From Beverwykella pulmonaria (lineage: Eukaryota; Ascomycota; Dothideomycetes; Pleosporales; Melanommataceae): 64,000 nt of DNA. The translations under genes and the position numbers were made by a program. Below, piece after piece: positions 1-13,345 of this stretch. Position 1 is the first letter of the stretch, and every line of letters starts with the position of its first letter. Below the pieces are notes generated by a model. It searched no databases and had not been told where the DNA came from. It was given only the letters and a program-made list of their open reading frames with translations. The stretch covers positions 835,431-899,430 of the forward strand of contig BCHH01000015.1 of the NCBI GenBank assembly GCA_001599595.1, written 5' to 3'.

Positions 1-1292
1 AAAAAAGGAGGCACAGATAGAGGAGAACCAATGAGATCTTGTTTCTACAGCCCATGCGAACCAGAATAGTGATGCGGGGATGAAGAGAGCGCCGATATTG
101 GCAAGCGGTAGTCTGTATTCTGGGATTGCCTTGTTGTCATTGCGCGCTGTGAGTGTTTTGTACACGTCGTCGATTCGGGGAACGAGAAACCACACTGCGA
201 AAAGGAAGCCCAAACCAGGGCCTAGATATAATAGCCCAACTTGCTCGGTAGTGAAGCCGTAGACGCCGGAGTAGATATCCTGGAAGCCTGTGTATAGACT
301 GTACGTCGTGCCAAAAATTAGCGCTTGATATACCGCCATGGTCGCAACAATAGGCTGGGCGAAGATCCTGGGCGGCCTGGATAGCGAACGCGCGAGCTTT
401 TGCCTCATAGGTCGTGAGTCCTCGCCTTCGAAGCGGTATTTCGTGCCATCTGAGTGTGCAGAATCGCGTTCATACTTTTTCTTCCGCCTACTCAGAATGA
501 GCGGTGCGTACGTCTCCTGGAGGAAATAGAACCCAGCAAGTGTGTTGACGAAACATATAATTGTTAGAATCCAGTAAATCCATCTCCACTCGAGCCATTT
601 CACGATTATGCCACCAAAAAGCGGACCGAGTGTAGGTCCAAGCAGAGGACTGAGAAGGTACCAGCCAAATATAGCAGCCCTTTCATTCGGTATGAACATA
701 TCGCTGATTGTGCCTCCTCCAATCGCGATTCCGACACTCCCGAAGAAGCCCGATATACTGCGTACAGCGATGAGGAACGCCGCATTTGGCGCGAGGGCGG
801 CAGGAATCTGCAAGATGGAGAAGCAGGCAAAGCATATTAGGTATAGCTTTCTACGACCGAAGGTCTCGGAGAGGGGCGCAAGGATGAGGGGGCCAATGCC
901 AAGCATCACTACGAAGCTGGTTGCTGTGCCAATGACGGATGTTGTGGACGTGTTGAAGTCTTCACCTATCTGAGCTACGCCAGGTGTGAACATTGAGCTG
1001 GCCAATGGACTAAGAACTAAGTAAGAAAGAATCAGTACGCGCTAGGTATGGAGAAACATGGAGGGAAATGCGTACTCGACATCATAGCAATCACAACGAC
1101 GTTGGTAAGCTTCTTCCTCTTCGGCCACACTTGCGGGTTCTCTGGATCATCATCTTCGAGTCGAAGGACCTGCTCAATGTCAAACTGTGATCTTCTTTCT
1201 TGCAGCTCAGATTCTGGCCCTACCTCTCGGAGGTCAACTTCCTCATTCGTCCACTGTTGCAGCAAAGGCGATATCTCGTCGTGGTGGGACAT
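1..1292 (-). CDS. MFS transporter of the DHA1 (drug:H+ antiporter) type, 3' part missing at the window edge
   Basis: Exon 1 is 1292..1076 and exon 2 is 1016..1, joined across a 59-nt intron (GTACGC donor, TTAG acceptor, phase 1). The start is the ATG at 1292, which gives a typical acidic cytosolic N-terminus (MSHHDEISPLLQQW) ending in NPQVWPKRKK just before the first membrane segment. Exon 2 stays open to base 1. It encodes at least six hydrophobic segments, the MFS motif-A region LSETFGRRKLY, the antiporter motif-C region LLGPTLGPLFGGIIVKW, and WRWIYWIL after it. A long charged central loop (around LSRRKKKYERD) follows transmembrane segment 6. This order matches fungal DHA1 exporters of drugs, polyamines or metabolites at the plasma membrane. 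The substrate cannot be told from sequence. The C-terminal transmembrane segments lie outside the window. The neighbouring 3.6 kb is empty, so no cluster context supports a specific substrate. Confidence 0.9.
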
Positions 1293-4200
1293 AATCGCTG
1301 TCAAGATTCCCGGTAATGCGAGAGCATGGAAAAGGAACAGAGCGGTGGGATATTGAGGCCAAGTATATAACCTCTTCAAACATAACACACCCTGTATATG
1401 TCTTTGCAGACTTTTTAGAGCATATTAAACCTTAAAAAAAGCTTATAGAGAGGCTTTAAGCTGACCTATCTATTGGGTAAAGCATTGTTAAGATCGACGG
1501 CGACGCGTCTTGGTTTTAAAGAGGTGGTATTGCTTTTTGTCGTTATCGATCATCTTGGCTAGCGCGATCTGTGATCGAACGGTGATCAGCTCAGGGACAT
1601 GGCTCACTTGAGGATCCGCCAATGAGAAACATTCACTCTTACCATTGCTTGGGTGTGATGGAATCATCTCACAACTTATATTAATAGTGCTCTGAACACT
1701 CCGCGACACCAAGAAACCCCTCATATATCAAAGTGATGAGACAGTTTACTTTACCTCAATATTTTAAATCACCTCTAGCTTATACATATGATAGAGATTA
1801 TAAAAGAGCATTCTTTGGTTGTCATGAGCCACAATTATATGTAAGCTATAGAATTGAGACCTTTTAAGAGTGCCTCTACTCTATGTGCTAGGATTGAAAG
1901 TTACCACCTCAACTCTCTAATAGTCCCCCCACACCACCACACTACGCTCTCATGCGATAGGGATGCGCACTGAGTAGTTAGTTGTATATACTTTGAATCA
2001 TTTCACCTCGTCACTCGTTCCCGATGTGTAGGTATAAAATGTACTTGCATCATCTATTTTTCCGTCTCACTTTCTTGCCTCTACAGACAACAATTTTAAA
2101 CCTAAATATCTAACGTACATCACTCGCTCTATTTCCCAAACAGTTTGTCTTGGATTTTAATGACTATCATTGAAGAGGAGGGCTCTATAGCTAGGAGAAT
2201 AAATTTTTAAATGAGACGTGGGTGTGGAACTCGTAAGGCTGCTGCATGAGGAACAGTGTGGGCGGTGCGAGGTAGATATCGTTGGATAGAGTGGCTGGTT
2301 GAAGGAAAATATTAGTTGGAGAATGAGGCAGGGTTGAGATTTTCAACGAATGGGAAATGTTACTGACTGTGGCGAGTGGAGCAACTCTAAAATCTATGCC
2401 AAAACTCCTCATAGGGTTCAGGTCCGCACATTTCAAAATGCCAATCCCTATCCCTGGCTTGGCTATATATAATGGCAGTGCTGCGGATGTTTGCCTCCCA
2501 ATTCTCCTTCAATCAAAAAATATCACACCACAACTAACGTTCAAAAGCCCAAAACCCGGGCGTCTGCGGGCGTCACAAAGACGTGCGAGGGCCCGTGCTG
2601 TACGACAAAGGCTGAATTTCAACCCCATGCTCAGTATGGGGGGTGTATTTAAAGGTATGCACCGCATAGCAATTGGACGTGAGATTTGAGGGGTGGGTAA
2701 GTAAGATATCTCCCAAGAGGCATTTGGGGTTGTTGAGGGCTATGTGGCAGTGACTAAGCAGCTGAGCAGTGTTAAATATGAGGTAAGTTGGATGGATATA
2801 TACTGCGTCATGGCCTTTATGAATGAGGAAAGTTACTTATTTAGTATGTGAATGAATGAATATTTGAAATTTTGCGCTATTGAGGCCACTATCATGGAAT
2901 GACAACGTACCATTAAGACTGGGAGATGATGTTCGAATACGCTAGCTGTTGTGTTTTAAAAACCACAACAAAGTCACTGGAAAGTGTCGGTGGCAAGGCA
3001 ATGGGAGATATGAACGATCAAGAATGAGTGTGGAGAATCGTGACCTCAAGAACAGCGAGATCAAGCGACGATGCCTCTATATCTTGTACAAGTAGCCATA
3101 AGCACAGAATGTCTATAATATGAGGATTGTATAAAGTGGTGCTCGAAATTAATGCTCTGTAAACTTTTTCACCAAAACTTCAAAAGAAACTCTCAACCCT
3201 CAAGTCCAAATCCGAAGACCAAGGTATTCTCTTCGACACTCTCAATACGTGAAACGTCAAAGCCTTGTACCGCGATACCAAACCCCAAAACCGGTTCAAG
3301 AATTGACTGGAATGCTGCAAGTATGTGTCTTTTCTCTCTCCTCTCTCCCTGCATCCCATTAAACCCGAATTAACTTCTCGCAAGGCGGATTTACCAGCGA
3401 GGTATCAGCACCAACAAAAACAAATGCAACTTGATTGAACAGTGGAAACTTGGAATAGGTATTCTTAGTACGAAAATAGCCTAGTATTAATTAAGATAAT
3501 TTTCTCTATATTTTGCTGCTTTTCTCCTCTTTCGCGTAGCTTTACTACTCTTCAACCCAGTTCCCACGTACCCAAGTTACAGTTCATTTCATCTTTCACG
3601 TGAAGACACTGAATTTAATTCGCTGAGTTGAATAACAAGTTTACTTCACTCCCAATAATTACAGTACTGAAAACATCATCCTTCAAATTAGGGTGTAGTG
3701 AGTAGCCATGTTTGCAGGAACGAAGAAAATCAACAAGACAAGATTTCAGTTTCGCAATTGATCATCAGTACAGGATTTGCTCTAAATCCCCGACTGAGTT
3801 TCTACCTTTCCTTCCATTCACATGAAAAGTGATAACCATGAAAATCAGAATGTTTCTTTATACAAATAAATGCAGTCTATCACTCTCATTGAGGCTATTC
3901 TCATCCCTTACATTGCCCACCGGAGGAGCACATCTCACACGTGCCCAATCACTCACCCAACTCTCCATTCATCCATCCATCCATCCATCCGCTCTCCTTC
4001 CCTAACGCATTTTCACCAATAACTCCCTCCATTCTAGCCTTTCTCCACCAACATCCGATCCGCAACGCACAACATCACTTCCGAGATTGCCTGCCCAAAC
4101 CCTCGTATCGGCGCCTAAATACGACGCGCAGCGCACTAGTCTATGCAGCCCATTAATGTACGCCTATCACTACTCACTCTATCAAGCGGCAGAATCCGCC

Positions 4201-4908
4201 CAGCGCCACAATATACGTGCCTAATCTAACCACAAACCACTTCGCCGGAACCGGAACCGGAAGACTCAACAATCAGGCAAGATAATGGGAAACGTGGCAG
4301 GTCTCAATCGCATCATGTCGGCATTTCTACTACAACGAGAAAGCTCGGCACTGGGAATATTCTCCGCATGTAATCAGATGAATGGTAATGTACTGTGTGG
4401 GAATGTACTCTAACGAGTAGTAGAAAGCTAAACTCAGTGCCAAGCATAACCAATATTTTCCAGAAAAGCCAGGGTTACACCGAGATATAAATCTAAGTAT
4501 TATATATGGGGGTCGAAAGCTGAAAAACCTATCATCTAGCTAGTAGTACACTCATATATTGTGGTGCGCCTGACTGCAATATAACAAAAAGGGGTAAAAG
4601 CCTGAAGAACAAAATATGAAACCTAAACACCAAAAAAGGCCCAAAAGTCAAGGCCGAAGCCATAGCCCGCTCAAAATAACATCCTGCGTGATGCAAGAGA
4701 TAGACGACGGTAGACAAGTCCCCGCCAACGCCAAAACCCAACATCCTAAACCAACAGAATAAGAAAGCGTAAGATTTTCGTACCGGTGTATATGCCGGCT
4801 GCAAGGTCGAAGTGAATTAAGGTCCAAGTGGCAGCAACGAAGCTCAGAAATTAACAACGATAGGCCAACGCCAGCGTTGAAACAGCGTTCATGATAACAA
4901 ATCCCATT
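1293..4908. other. Gene-poor AT-rich stretch
   Basis: About 3.6 kb upstream of the MFS gene and downstream of the Mis18-like gene. Open frames here are short, lack recognisable motifs and often depend on non-ATG starts. A small tetranucleotide repeat of ATCC lies at about 3971-3990. The two ORFs on opposite strands around 2191-2689 overlap each other, and neither shows a known domain. I see no transposon ends, tRNA or long repeats here. Confidence 0.5.
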
Positions 4909-7900
4909 CTAAGTCTCCATAGGGGTTGGTGCCGGCGCTCCCTTTACGGTCTGTAATGTTTCGCCTGTTGATGGTGGCACCTGCGCCCCATTAATATTCT
5001 CTCGTGGCTCGTTTTGAGGTTGAGGTCGCGCTTGCGGCCGCTCCTCCTCGTGATTAGTAGCATCGTGGTACTGGCTCTCTTGGCCCGAGTTGTCGCTCGG
5101 GGTCTGACCTTCATCGTCGGCATGGTCCATATCGACATCACCATCGTTCGGGCTCTGCGAGTTAGCGAGGCGATGGCGGTCGACCTGTTCCCGCTTGATC
5201 TCATGGTGGTGATCATGGTGACCTCGAACATGTGCCTGCGAGTGCCCAGACTGTTCTTCAAGTACCTTCCGGGCGTTGTCTTCCGCCTTCCTCGACTCCT
5301 CTACGCCCCTGGGGAACATCTTATTCATTACAAAATTGTGTTTCTTTTGGACGCTGGCAGTCAAGTCGGAGCCGGGAGGCATGAAGCTTGTTGGGCTCGG
5401 TGTTTGTTGATATCCGGGGGTAAAGCCCCGCTCTCCTCCCTTCTCCTCTTCCTTTCTTGCATGCACCTTGCGGAGGTTAGCCGCAGATGACTGCGAGCGC
5501 ATGTCTGGCCTGCCATCCTTGCGAATGAGGATGCCATCGGCATTTCGAATAGGTTTTGTTCGCGTCTTCTTGGTGTGTGCGTAAGGATCCATCGGCATAC
5601 CGCTCATGCCCACACTACCCGCGGTCACGCCTTGAAGCCCTAGACTAACAGCGCGACCACTAGAGCTTGGCCGGCCACTGGAACTGGAAGGGCGTCCTCC
5701 ACGCGTTGTCCCGCCACCGCCGCCACTTCCACGACGGATAATGCCTCCTCTAGAGCGCCCAAGAGGGCTATAGTATCCATTGGGACTGACCTGTGATTCC
5801 GTGGCGCCCTGCCAATCCTCCTTTTCCCATTCTGGTGTGCCAACTTGCACGTGGGCAGGCATGCTCTTCCGTCCGCGACCACCACGGCTCCCTGGGCCTC
5901 CACCTCGGCCACGGCCTCTGGGTGTGCGATGCTCGACGGTTCGTTGGGACTCAGATCGCCAACTATCGTCCGAAGGACCATCCTGTGTGCCATACGGAAC
6001 AAAGGCTGAATGCGAGTGCTGTGATAGGAGCGTAGATTCGGGTAGGGATTCGCGGGAATGCGCGTGAGACGATGGCAGCGAATGGGAATGCGTCTGAATC
6101 CTGGCATCAGAGTCGTCCGTGTCCACATTCTCGTAGACGTGTTGATGCGCATGACCTTGAGAGTTCCCATAGGCAACGCGGGGTTCAAGAGCAGCGAGTT
6201 TGGGGCGTTTTGGAGATCCCACAGGCTGTCCGATGGAATCGTGTGGGTCGTCGATACCGTTGGGATGGGCACGTTTGGCGCTTGTGTTGACGGTCACCCA
6301 CCCGCTCTGGGCCTGTGCGGGCTCAGCCTTCTGAGACACATCCGGGGTTGCTCCTGCAGAGTGGCTGCCGTGGGAATGGAAGGATTGGGGCCTGTGAACG
6401 GGGTGAACTGGAGTGTTAATGTGTGGCACGGCTGAGGGTGTCGAGTGGTAGGATTGAGCTGCATGTGAGGAATGGGCCGAATGAGCTGAATGGGCCGACG
6501 GCTCTCGCGGTGATTGAAATTGGTGCGCTACTTGCTGTGGCTGTGGCTGCTGGACAAGTGGCACAGTGGCGGCTTCTTCAAGTCGCTGAATCTTTTTCTT
6601 CATGATCTCGAGAGTAATTTTCAGCGTATCAACCTCGGTCGCCTTCTGGGAGATGATGGATACTTGGTCTGCCATGAGCTCGAGGGCAGCATCTTGAGCA
6701 GATACGGGGGCTCCGGCAATGCCAGCGTTCATCCCTCGCGCGGACACATCCCGCAAAACCTGCACTTCACGAGAGATGCTCTCGAGCATCTCGTGGATGC
6801 CTCGCATTTCAAGCTGCAGTCTTCCCACCGCCTCGTCGACGCGGTGTATCTCAGAACTTTGATGGTGCAGCTGGCCCTGGATCTCTCGACGGAGGCTCTC
6901 CGATGAGCCCTCGTAGCGTCGCATGTCGCGGCTGTGAGCAGAAAGAGCGCTGCTGTTCTGAGAGATTTGAGTCTGCAGACGCTCCAGGACATCGATCTGG
7001 ACCTCATTGGGGGACCGTGGGTAGTGTTGGCCATTGGTGCGTTGCTGCTCGACAGGCGAATGGACGTGCGACGTGACTGGAGGGAGATCCCGCGTGCGAT
7101 TGGTTAAGCCGACACTCGCCTCTTTGGGAAGTGGGTGGTGTGGTGGCTGTGTAACGTACTGCACATCGTGGACCGGCTTCACAGCAGGCGACGGCGACGG
7201 CAGTGGATTGCTGGGTGATTTCTGCGGAATCGAATGCGGAGGAACTGAGGCGGTAGGAGAGCGAACTGATGGCGGTGGCAGTGACTGACGATTGGCTTCG
7301 ACCTGGCGTAGCGGCTGGTGGTGATGATGATGGTGGTGCGGCTCGTGATGTGGCTCGTGGCGGCGGTGGTGGTGTTGCTGGAGACCTAACGATGGAGGTT
7401 GCGGTTGGGATGCATGCTGCACTGGACGCGTATCGACTTCCATCTCGTCGGCGGGAGCACTGACTGTTGGAACGGGTGATGTTGGTCTGGGTGAATCTTC
7501 AATGAGCAGCGGCTCTGGTGCAGCGTCCACCTGGGGCTCAACCACGATGCTCTTGTTTGGCGATATCTCGCATCGCAGTTCGATGCGCGGCAATTTAAAA
7601 AATTCCCTTCCCCTGCCGGATATATAAGTCAGTAAGAAAGAAGACGAATTGCTTGAGTTTGTGAGAAGAAAATGATAAATGTGGGCATACTATATGTTAT
7701 ATGGCGACGCTGTGTTAGTACATAGGCTCTGCAGGCGGCGTGCATGCACCACCCCGGCAGCCCAGCGCCACACAGGCGACCCGCATCACGCACCTCGGAT
7801 CGCAGACTTTGGAGCAAAACCAACAAGGAAAAATGAAAGGACTGATGAAGAAAACTTACCGGAACGATTGTTTGCCTTTCGGCGCGTCGACGGCGGTGAA

Positions 7901-8646
7901 TCTAAAGGCCGAGGTCAGTGTAGTTCTTCAACGTGGATGTGGACACCTGGGGCTTGCTCACCCCAAAATCTCGTTGCAGCTCGGATTGGGACAGGCCAGC
8001 GGCTGGATCAGACTGGGCAGGTGTCAGTAAAATGGTGTCGATAGGTAGGTTGCTCAGCGCAATGCGGACAGGCGGGTTTAATAGATGATAAACGTATAGT
8101 GTGGAAATTATTTGCAACGGCCGATTAGTGCAGGCGCGCTTGGAAAAAAAAATTAAAATACCATGTCCCCATTGATTGGAGCCGGGATAAGCTCTCATAA
8201 ATGCTAGGGGTTATTGATCGAGGGCTCGACTGGGAAAGGGAAATAATGTGTGACGACACAAGAGGGATCGGCCCAGGGCTAAAGGTAGCAGCTTACCATC
8301 CATCTAAATCCGTCGACATCGACGCCGCTTTTTGCTTGCCATGCTCCCTGAGTCCTGATCGATATGACCCGAGAAGCGCTGGGAGGTAGTACGTGCTCGT
8401 GATCCGGTACCACGAATTGTAGAATTCGCCCACCACCTGGAGACAGCGCTTGCAAACGCCTGTCGCAGACCTGTTTGCGGGCGACTGCGGAGACGGCGAG
8501 CCGTGGTCGACGCTCTCGGCCACCTCGACGTCTGCCTCTCCTTCGTCGGCCGTCGACGCAGTGCGCGATGCAGAGCGCTGGTGCTGGAGTTGCACCGCTG
8601 CTGCGGCTGTATCGCTAATACGAGCGCGTCGCCTTGTTCCTGCCAT
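4909..8646 (-). CDS. Mis18/Yippee-like zinc-binding protein with a long disordered, coiled-coil tail
   Basis: Four exons: 8646..8297, 8012..7962, 7901..7860 and 7612..4909, giving 1048 residues. Introns have GTAAGC, GTGAGC and GTAAGT donors and branch sites TACTGAC or ACTGAC; all phases agree. The N-terminus holds CKRC (C65, C68) followed by VVGEFYNSW. After the first intron comes GCLIQPLACPNPSC (C117, C124, C129) with NEILGF, then QSFRGREFFKLPRIEL. This pattern of CxxC..VGE, GC...C..C..xLGF and a terminal basic strand is that of the Mis18/Yippee fold, which in Mis18 helps load the centromeric histone CENP-A. Residues about 390-500 form amphipathic coiled coil. The rest is low-complexity: His-Pro-Gln rich near 225-250, an RGG-rich patch near 700, and a conserved-looking segment with KPIRNADGILIRKDG. 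Family Mis18 proteins are much shorter (about 200 residues), so the tail is unusual. The second metal site has four residues between its cysteines instead of two. Assignment to Mis18 is inference. Confidence 0.68.
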
Positions 8647-10148
8647 GGGTGCGAAGTACCTACTAACGGTTCCAACGTGTCCAGGGACAGTTCATCAGAA
8701 AATAGGCTAGCAGAGTCGACGACAGTTGCAATCGATGGAAATAGCAACCCAGCGTGAGATTGAGCCTTGCAAACGTTTCGATGGACGACGCAAGTGAGCG
8801 GGGCGGCTGCAGCGACGCCTCTAACAGATAGATAGCCCACGCAGAGCAGACGCTGACGAAGGAGCAGAAGGAGTGCGTGATACTGGCGAGCGCATGTACT
8901 GCGTAAGCGTAAAGGAAAAAAAAATAAAAATGTGTCTCGTAGGCGATGGCGCGGCAACGGTTTCAGGTGTGTGGCGACGAAGACGAAGCAAAGCAAGAAG
9001 AAAGACAAGATACTGTTGAGACTGCGATTGCGATTGGGAGGGCAACGAGATTGGCATTCAGGAAGCGTCGGCCCAGTGAGTTGAAAAAAGATTAGGGAGG
9101 GAAAGGGCGTCAAAGGCAATAATTAGCAAAAAGTTATTCCATGTTTAGCATGCTTCGCGACGTGCTTTTTGCCCAGCTGGGCCTAGTTTCACTTTTGGAT
9201 AGAGATAGATGCAGTCTATTACGAATGCCGCCTTACCTGCTATGCTGCTAACCCTGGCCCTCGTACAATGGGTATCGCCCAGTACGCAGGCTAGAACCCC
9301 AAGTGCCGTCCAAGTCTCGCTCTCCACTAATCACCATTAGTCCTTGTGCGCAAACGGCGGGCGTCATCATCGCGCATCGTGTGATTACCTGCTCGACATA
9401 ATTCCTTATTCACAGAGTGGGCCACTCACAGATGACGTGCCCAGTCGACGATAGCAGTTAATAATAATCGCGAGCGCGGCCAGTGCTCCTGGGTCTTAGT
9501 GCATTCGTATTATCTCTCAACCCGCCGCCGAACCGAACAACACGAATCGGCTCCCAAGTCTCCCAATCTTGCCATACATAATGCAGGAGCTGCCCTGATG
9601 CCTCGCGCGAATAGGCTCGTCGTGCAGCCTTCTGCAATAACATCGTCATCTATTTCCTGTCCTTCTGCACGAACCCCCCGGCCACCCTATACTTATTACT
9701 CTCAATGTGGCGCGGCATAAGCCGTTCACTTGGCCTATAATAGCCATGTGCTAGATTAATCTACGCAACGCAAGGGATTGGCTGCAGGGATCCTATTTCG
9801 CACATCAATGACAACAGTTTCATAATCTGGAAATGCCCGCTTCGGATGTTGCTGAGGCCTGAATCTATTCTTGATTAATGTGGTCTCGCTGCATGTTTCA
9901 ATTCGCTTTTGGCTCAACGTTGAGCATTCTGCCTCGATACGCCTCCAAAATGCCGCTAAACTAAGGCGATACAAGCGACACAACCGTTGTGCCAGCGCTC
10001 GCTCCTGTATAATGCCCTACACCAGTGTCCTATATTAGGCCTAATGTCCGCGCCTATATTGCCGTGCAATGCATGCCACTGCGGCTTGAAACAGTGTGCC
10101 ACTACGCTTCCGACACCACGTAGTACAAGTGGAACACAAATAATCCTC
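8647..10148. other. Intergenic region, 5' side of the Mis18-like gene
   Basis: About 1.5 kb between two minus-strand genes. The part next to 8647 is pyrimidine-rich on the minus strand and probably holds the promoter and 5' UTR of the Mis18-like gene. An overlapping 271-codon frame there has no coding signature. Nothing else is recognisable. Confidence 0.5.
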
Positions 10149-12677
10149 TCACTTTACCACGACGAATCCAAGCCCCTCTCGCGCGCGCTGGCATGCCTGT
10201 GAGAGGGCCTGTACTTCCGTATCCGTCCACTTGACGCTGAGGTTGTCCCAATTTTTTGTCTGATATTCGCGGAGATATTGTTGCCGCATTGCAGTCAGCC
10301 GGTGAATCTCTCGAGGATCCCCCGTTCCACTATACACGATAAATGCCGTGCAGCGTGGCAAAGAATCGAACACTTTGACAATGTGGTCGACGGTCCTAGA
10401 AACAGCGTCGCCGAGCTCGGCCCCGGTGACTTCCACCTCCTCGTCTCCTTCCGACGAGTATCCTAATCTCTTTAATGCTGTTTGTCGAATAATCTCGTAA
10501 TCAGTACTCCTTGCATCCTCCCACCATCCACGAATGAGTTCAAGCTCCCGGAATCGACTCCAAATAAAGTCTACCTTTTCAGCAGCGCCGTCTTTACCCT
10601 CAGCGTGACCTCCTACTGCACGCTCGATCCCTTCAACGACATCTGAATCACTCTTGCATCCAATAGCCATTTGCGCTTGACCACCATGTCCTCGAGTTGG
10701 ATCGCCCCAGTCAATCACCGCGCCCGTTCTTGACGAGCCGTTGGACTTTGGTCGTGTCGTTCGCCCCAACCTCTTGAAGATTGATTCTGCATTCGTTTCG
10801 CTGCTACCCCATCGTGGACCGCGCTCGCACTTCTGCTTGAGCAGTTCAAGACATGCACGGGCATCTTCGACGCTGTCGTGGCCTTTGGCGCCGTTCTTTT
10901 GGATCTCTGAGGAGAGGTATCTCTGCGCTAGGAACTTCAAAGACTGCTTATATGGTGGCCCTCGTGCATGTGGATAGATTATAGCTGTGTCGATGAGAAA
11001 TGGGTGCGTGAATTTGAGTGCATTCAGATCCGAATTCAGTGAGTGCCCTACAAGGATCGTGTGCGGAGTCATAAGTTCCAATAGCCGCTTTTGAATATCC
11101 GCGAGAGTGGTTGTGACATCTTGCAGCATGGCCTCTGTGATACCGGAGTACCTAGGAATAGTTAGTGGAATGTATGTCAGCGCCTGCTTGCGCACTTACT
11201 GCGTGAGGTAGTCCTTGATAGCTACCTCGGGGTTTACCAGTTCATCAAGCACCACGCTGCCGTCCCAGTCAACAATACTGACTCGCGTGAGCACAAACTC
11301 GTCGTGCTCCGACTTGCACATCTCGCAATCAACGGTCAAGATGCGCCTTCCCGCTGTTACACTGCCCTGCTCAATCTCGCTGTCGGGTACATCTCCGTCT
11401 TCGAGACACGCGATATTGCTGTCGACCCAACCGTCGTCTGTCGTCTGCTTGGCGGCCTTTCGGCTCTGATAGGCGGCATCTTTTGCCTCTGGTGTCGCAA
11501 ACCAGGCCGGATGGAGTGCATATTCATTTTCGCGTTGCTCAATGAGACTAGCGATGTACTCAGTAGCAGGCGTACGCTTATTCACCCAGTCCTTCGTGTT
11601 CTGGGGAAGCGGGCCCTTATGATTTGAGTTCTTCTTCATCTGCTTCTCCTCTTTGGTTTTTGGTATTTGTGAGCTCAGCATTGTGTGAATTGGTGAGTGA
11701 ACTTTATGATACTGATTGCCACGATGTTCGCCAGAGCCGCTGATAGGCCAAACGTGAGGGAATATGTCCGCGAGAGGCTTGAGAGCTTGGGGCAGTCGAT
11801 GTAGTTGAAGACTGGCTGGGTAATAGTCATCGGGTGAGATATGTAATCGTTTAGGCTTTGTCTCCTGTTTATCAGTAGGAGGCGAGCTGTCAAGAGTCTT
11901 CTGAGAATCGCCGTCCTGTGCAGATTTAGAGGACTGGGCAGAGTCTAGGGAAATGTCACCATTGAACATGCCCAGTTCCAATCCAGGAACCATGAGAACG
12001 ACAACTTGGCGTATATTCATGCGATGCCGTACAGACACCCACTGAGGTGCGTTACCATCTGCAAGTAAGTACAATACTAAGGATTGTAAGTCGGAGATCT
12101 TCAGTTTCGATTGCAGTCGAGCGTGATGGGAATGTTCGATGGCCGGGTAATTTCGGTCCACCTTGCGCTCCTTTCTACGCTTTTCTCTCTCTCTCTTCTC
12201 CATTGTAGGCTCGTCCTGTACATATGGCGAACACTCAGCAACCCGTTGTGTCCCCTCATCCTCGTTGTTGTCCTTCTTCGTTGTTGCGAACGGGTTGGCT
12301 GAGCGTGGGCCGGCGTCATGCCCTTGCGCAGCGAATGGGTTTATAGGGTGAAGTGAGTAATCAGCGGCTGTGGTCTTATGTTGGTGGATGTCGGTCTCCT
12401 GTTGTGTGGGCGGCGAGTTCGGTGCATGGGAGTTGAAATGACAACAGTGACAGTTGGAGTCATGCGCAGGGGAACGTTCCTGTCGATCGCCTAGGTCTTG
12501 AGACTTCCGTTTCTTCTTGGGCGCCCCGATTGTTGTCCAGCCGCCGCCGTCATCGTCGACGGCGGGCACTGGAGTCGGGTTGTTTTCTGCATGCGCTTCG
12601 TCCTTCAATCGCGCAAGGGTTTCACCGAGGCCGTAGTTGTGGACCTCCTCGTGGTGACCCCTTTTTCGCTTGACCAT
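10149..12677 (-). CDS. rex1: RNA exonuclease of the Rex1/REXO1 (DEDDh) family
   Basis: Two exons, 12677..11200 and 11151..10149, joined across a 48-nt intron (GTAAGT donor, CACTAAC branch site), give 826 residues. The start is the ATG giving MVKRKRGHHEEV; the longer open frame upstream has no ATG. The first 440 residues are charged and partly disordered with basic stretches (KKKRKS, REKRRKERK), suiting a nuclear or nucleolar protein. The exonuclease domain starts at about 445: TVDCEMC carries the catalytic D450 and E452, GHSLNSDL carries D534, and KGHDSVEDA carries H584 and D589. The intron falls inside this domain. In the family these enzymes trim 3' ends of 5S rRNA, tRNA and other small RNAs. 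The C-terminal 180 residues extend beyond the usual domain and are not recognised. Confidence 0.92.
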
Positions 12678-13345
12678 TTTGGGCTGAATACAGGCCCGAA
12701 GCTTGTAGAATGAGGTCTTGGGTGTGGAAGTCGCAGGGAGCCTGGGAGCTTCAAGAAAATGTTGATGCAGCAAACCGAGGATGGTCTGTGTTTCTGACTA
12801 TCCCGGATCGGGATAAGCACGGAAGCTTATCTAAGCCCCGTGATAACTTCACATATTTATAGTTATCGCTTCATCAGAACTAGCCTATTAATGAGATGGG
12901 GACTAAATATCTTTACTTTCACCGCCACTTTTAGCCTGTGCGTTAAGCGGTTTGCCTTTTCCTCTCAAGCAGATCCCAAACTACCGTTGAGGATGGCGGA
13001 CAAGAGAACGAGACACGACTATTGGATGGTATGAACTTAGAGAATTTTGTAGATGTAAGTTAACAGCAGGAGATCACCACGCTAGCTTCCCCGTTAACAA
13101 TGTCAGCAGACACCCAAAAGGATGGACGGAATACTGGTGCGCCAATCTAAAGGATTAATTCGCGAAGTACCATTCACGCCATCCTGACGAGATGCTCCTC
13201 TGAACCGCTGGCAACTCTGAGATATGTATTAATATGTAATCGTAGCCTGTACTAAGATGGTATTCGCTTGCCTTTGAGATGTGAACATGATATATATAAA
13301 GGCTCATTCCTCTGCAACTTCGCTCTTTGCGCTATCTAACCCGTT
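12678..13345. other. Intergenic region between rex1 and the RiPP-like precursor
   Basis: About 670 bp containing the 5' region of rex1 and the 3' region of the precursor gene. No coding frame or RNA gene is supported. Confidence 0.45.

Noticed and set aside
608..973. Plus-strand frame opposite the MFS gene
   Set aside because: The minus strand reads a continuous MFS protein with family motifs.
1..1292. MFS transporter as exporter of the RiPP-like cluster
   Set aside because: About 12 kb and two housekeeping genes separate it from the precursor, so no linkage is supported.
2191..2689. Overlapping frames on both strands in the left gap
   Set aside because: Neither has a recognisable domain or convincing start, and they overlap antisense.
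5014..7463. Plus-strand open frames opposite the Mis18-like gene
   Set aside because: They mirror low-complexity codons of the minus-strand exon and have no domains or splice context.
8304..9119. 271-codon minus-strand frame overlapping exon 1 of the Mis18-like gene
   Set aside because: It is in a different frame from the exon with the zinc motif, lacks any domain and overlaps the probable promoter.
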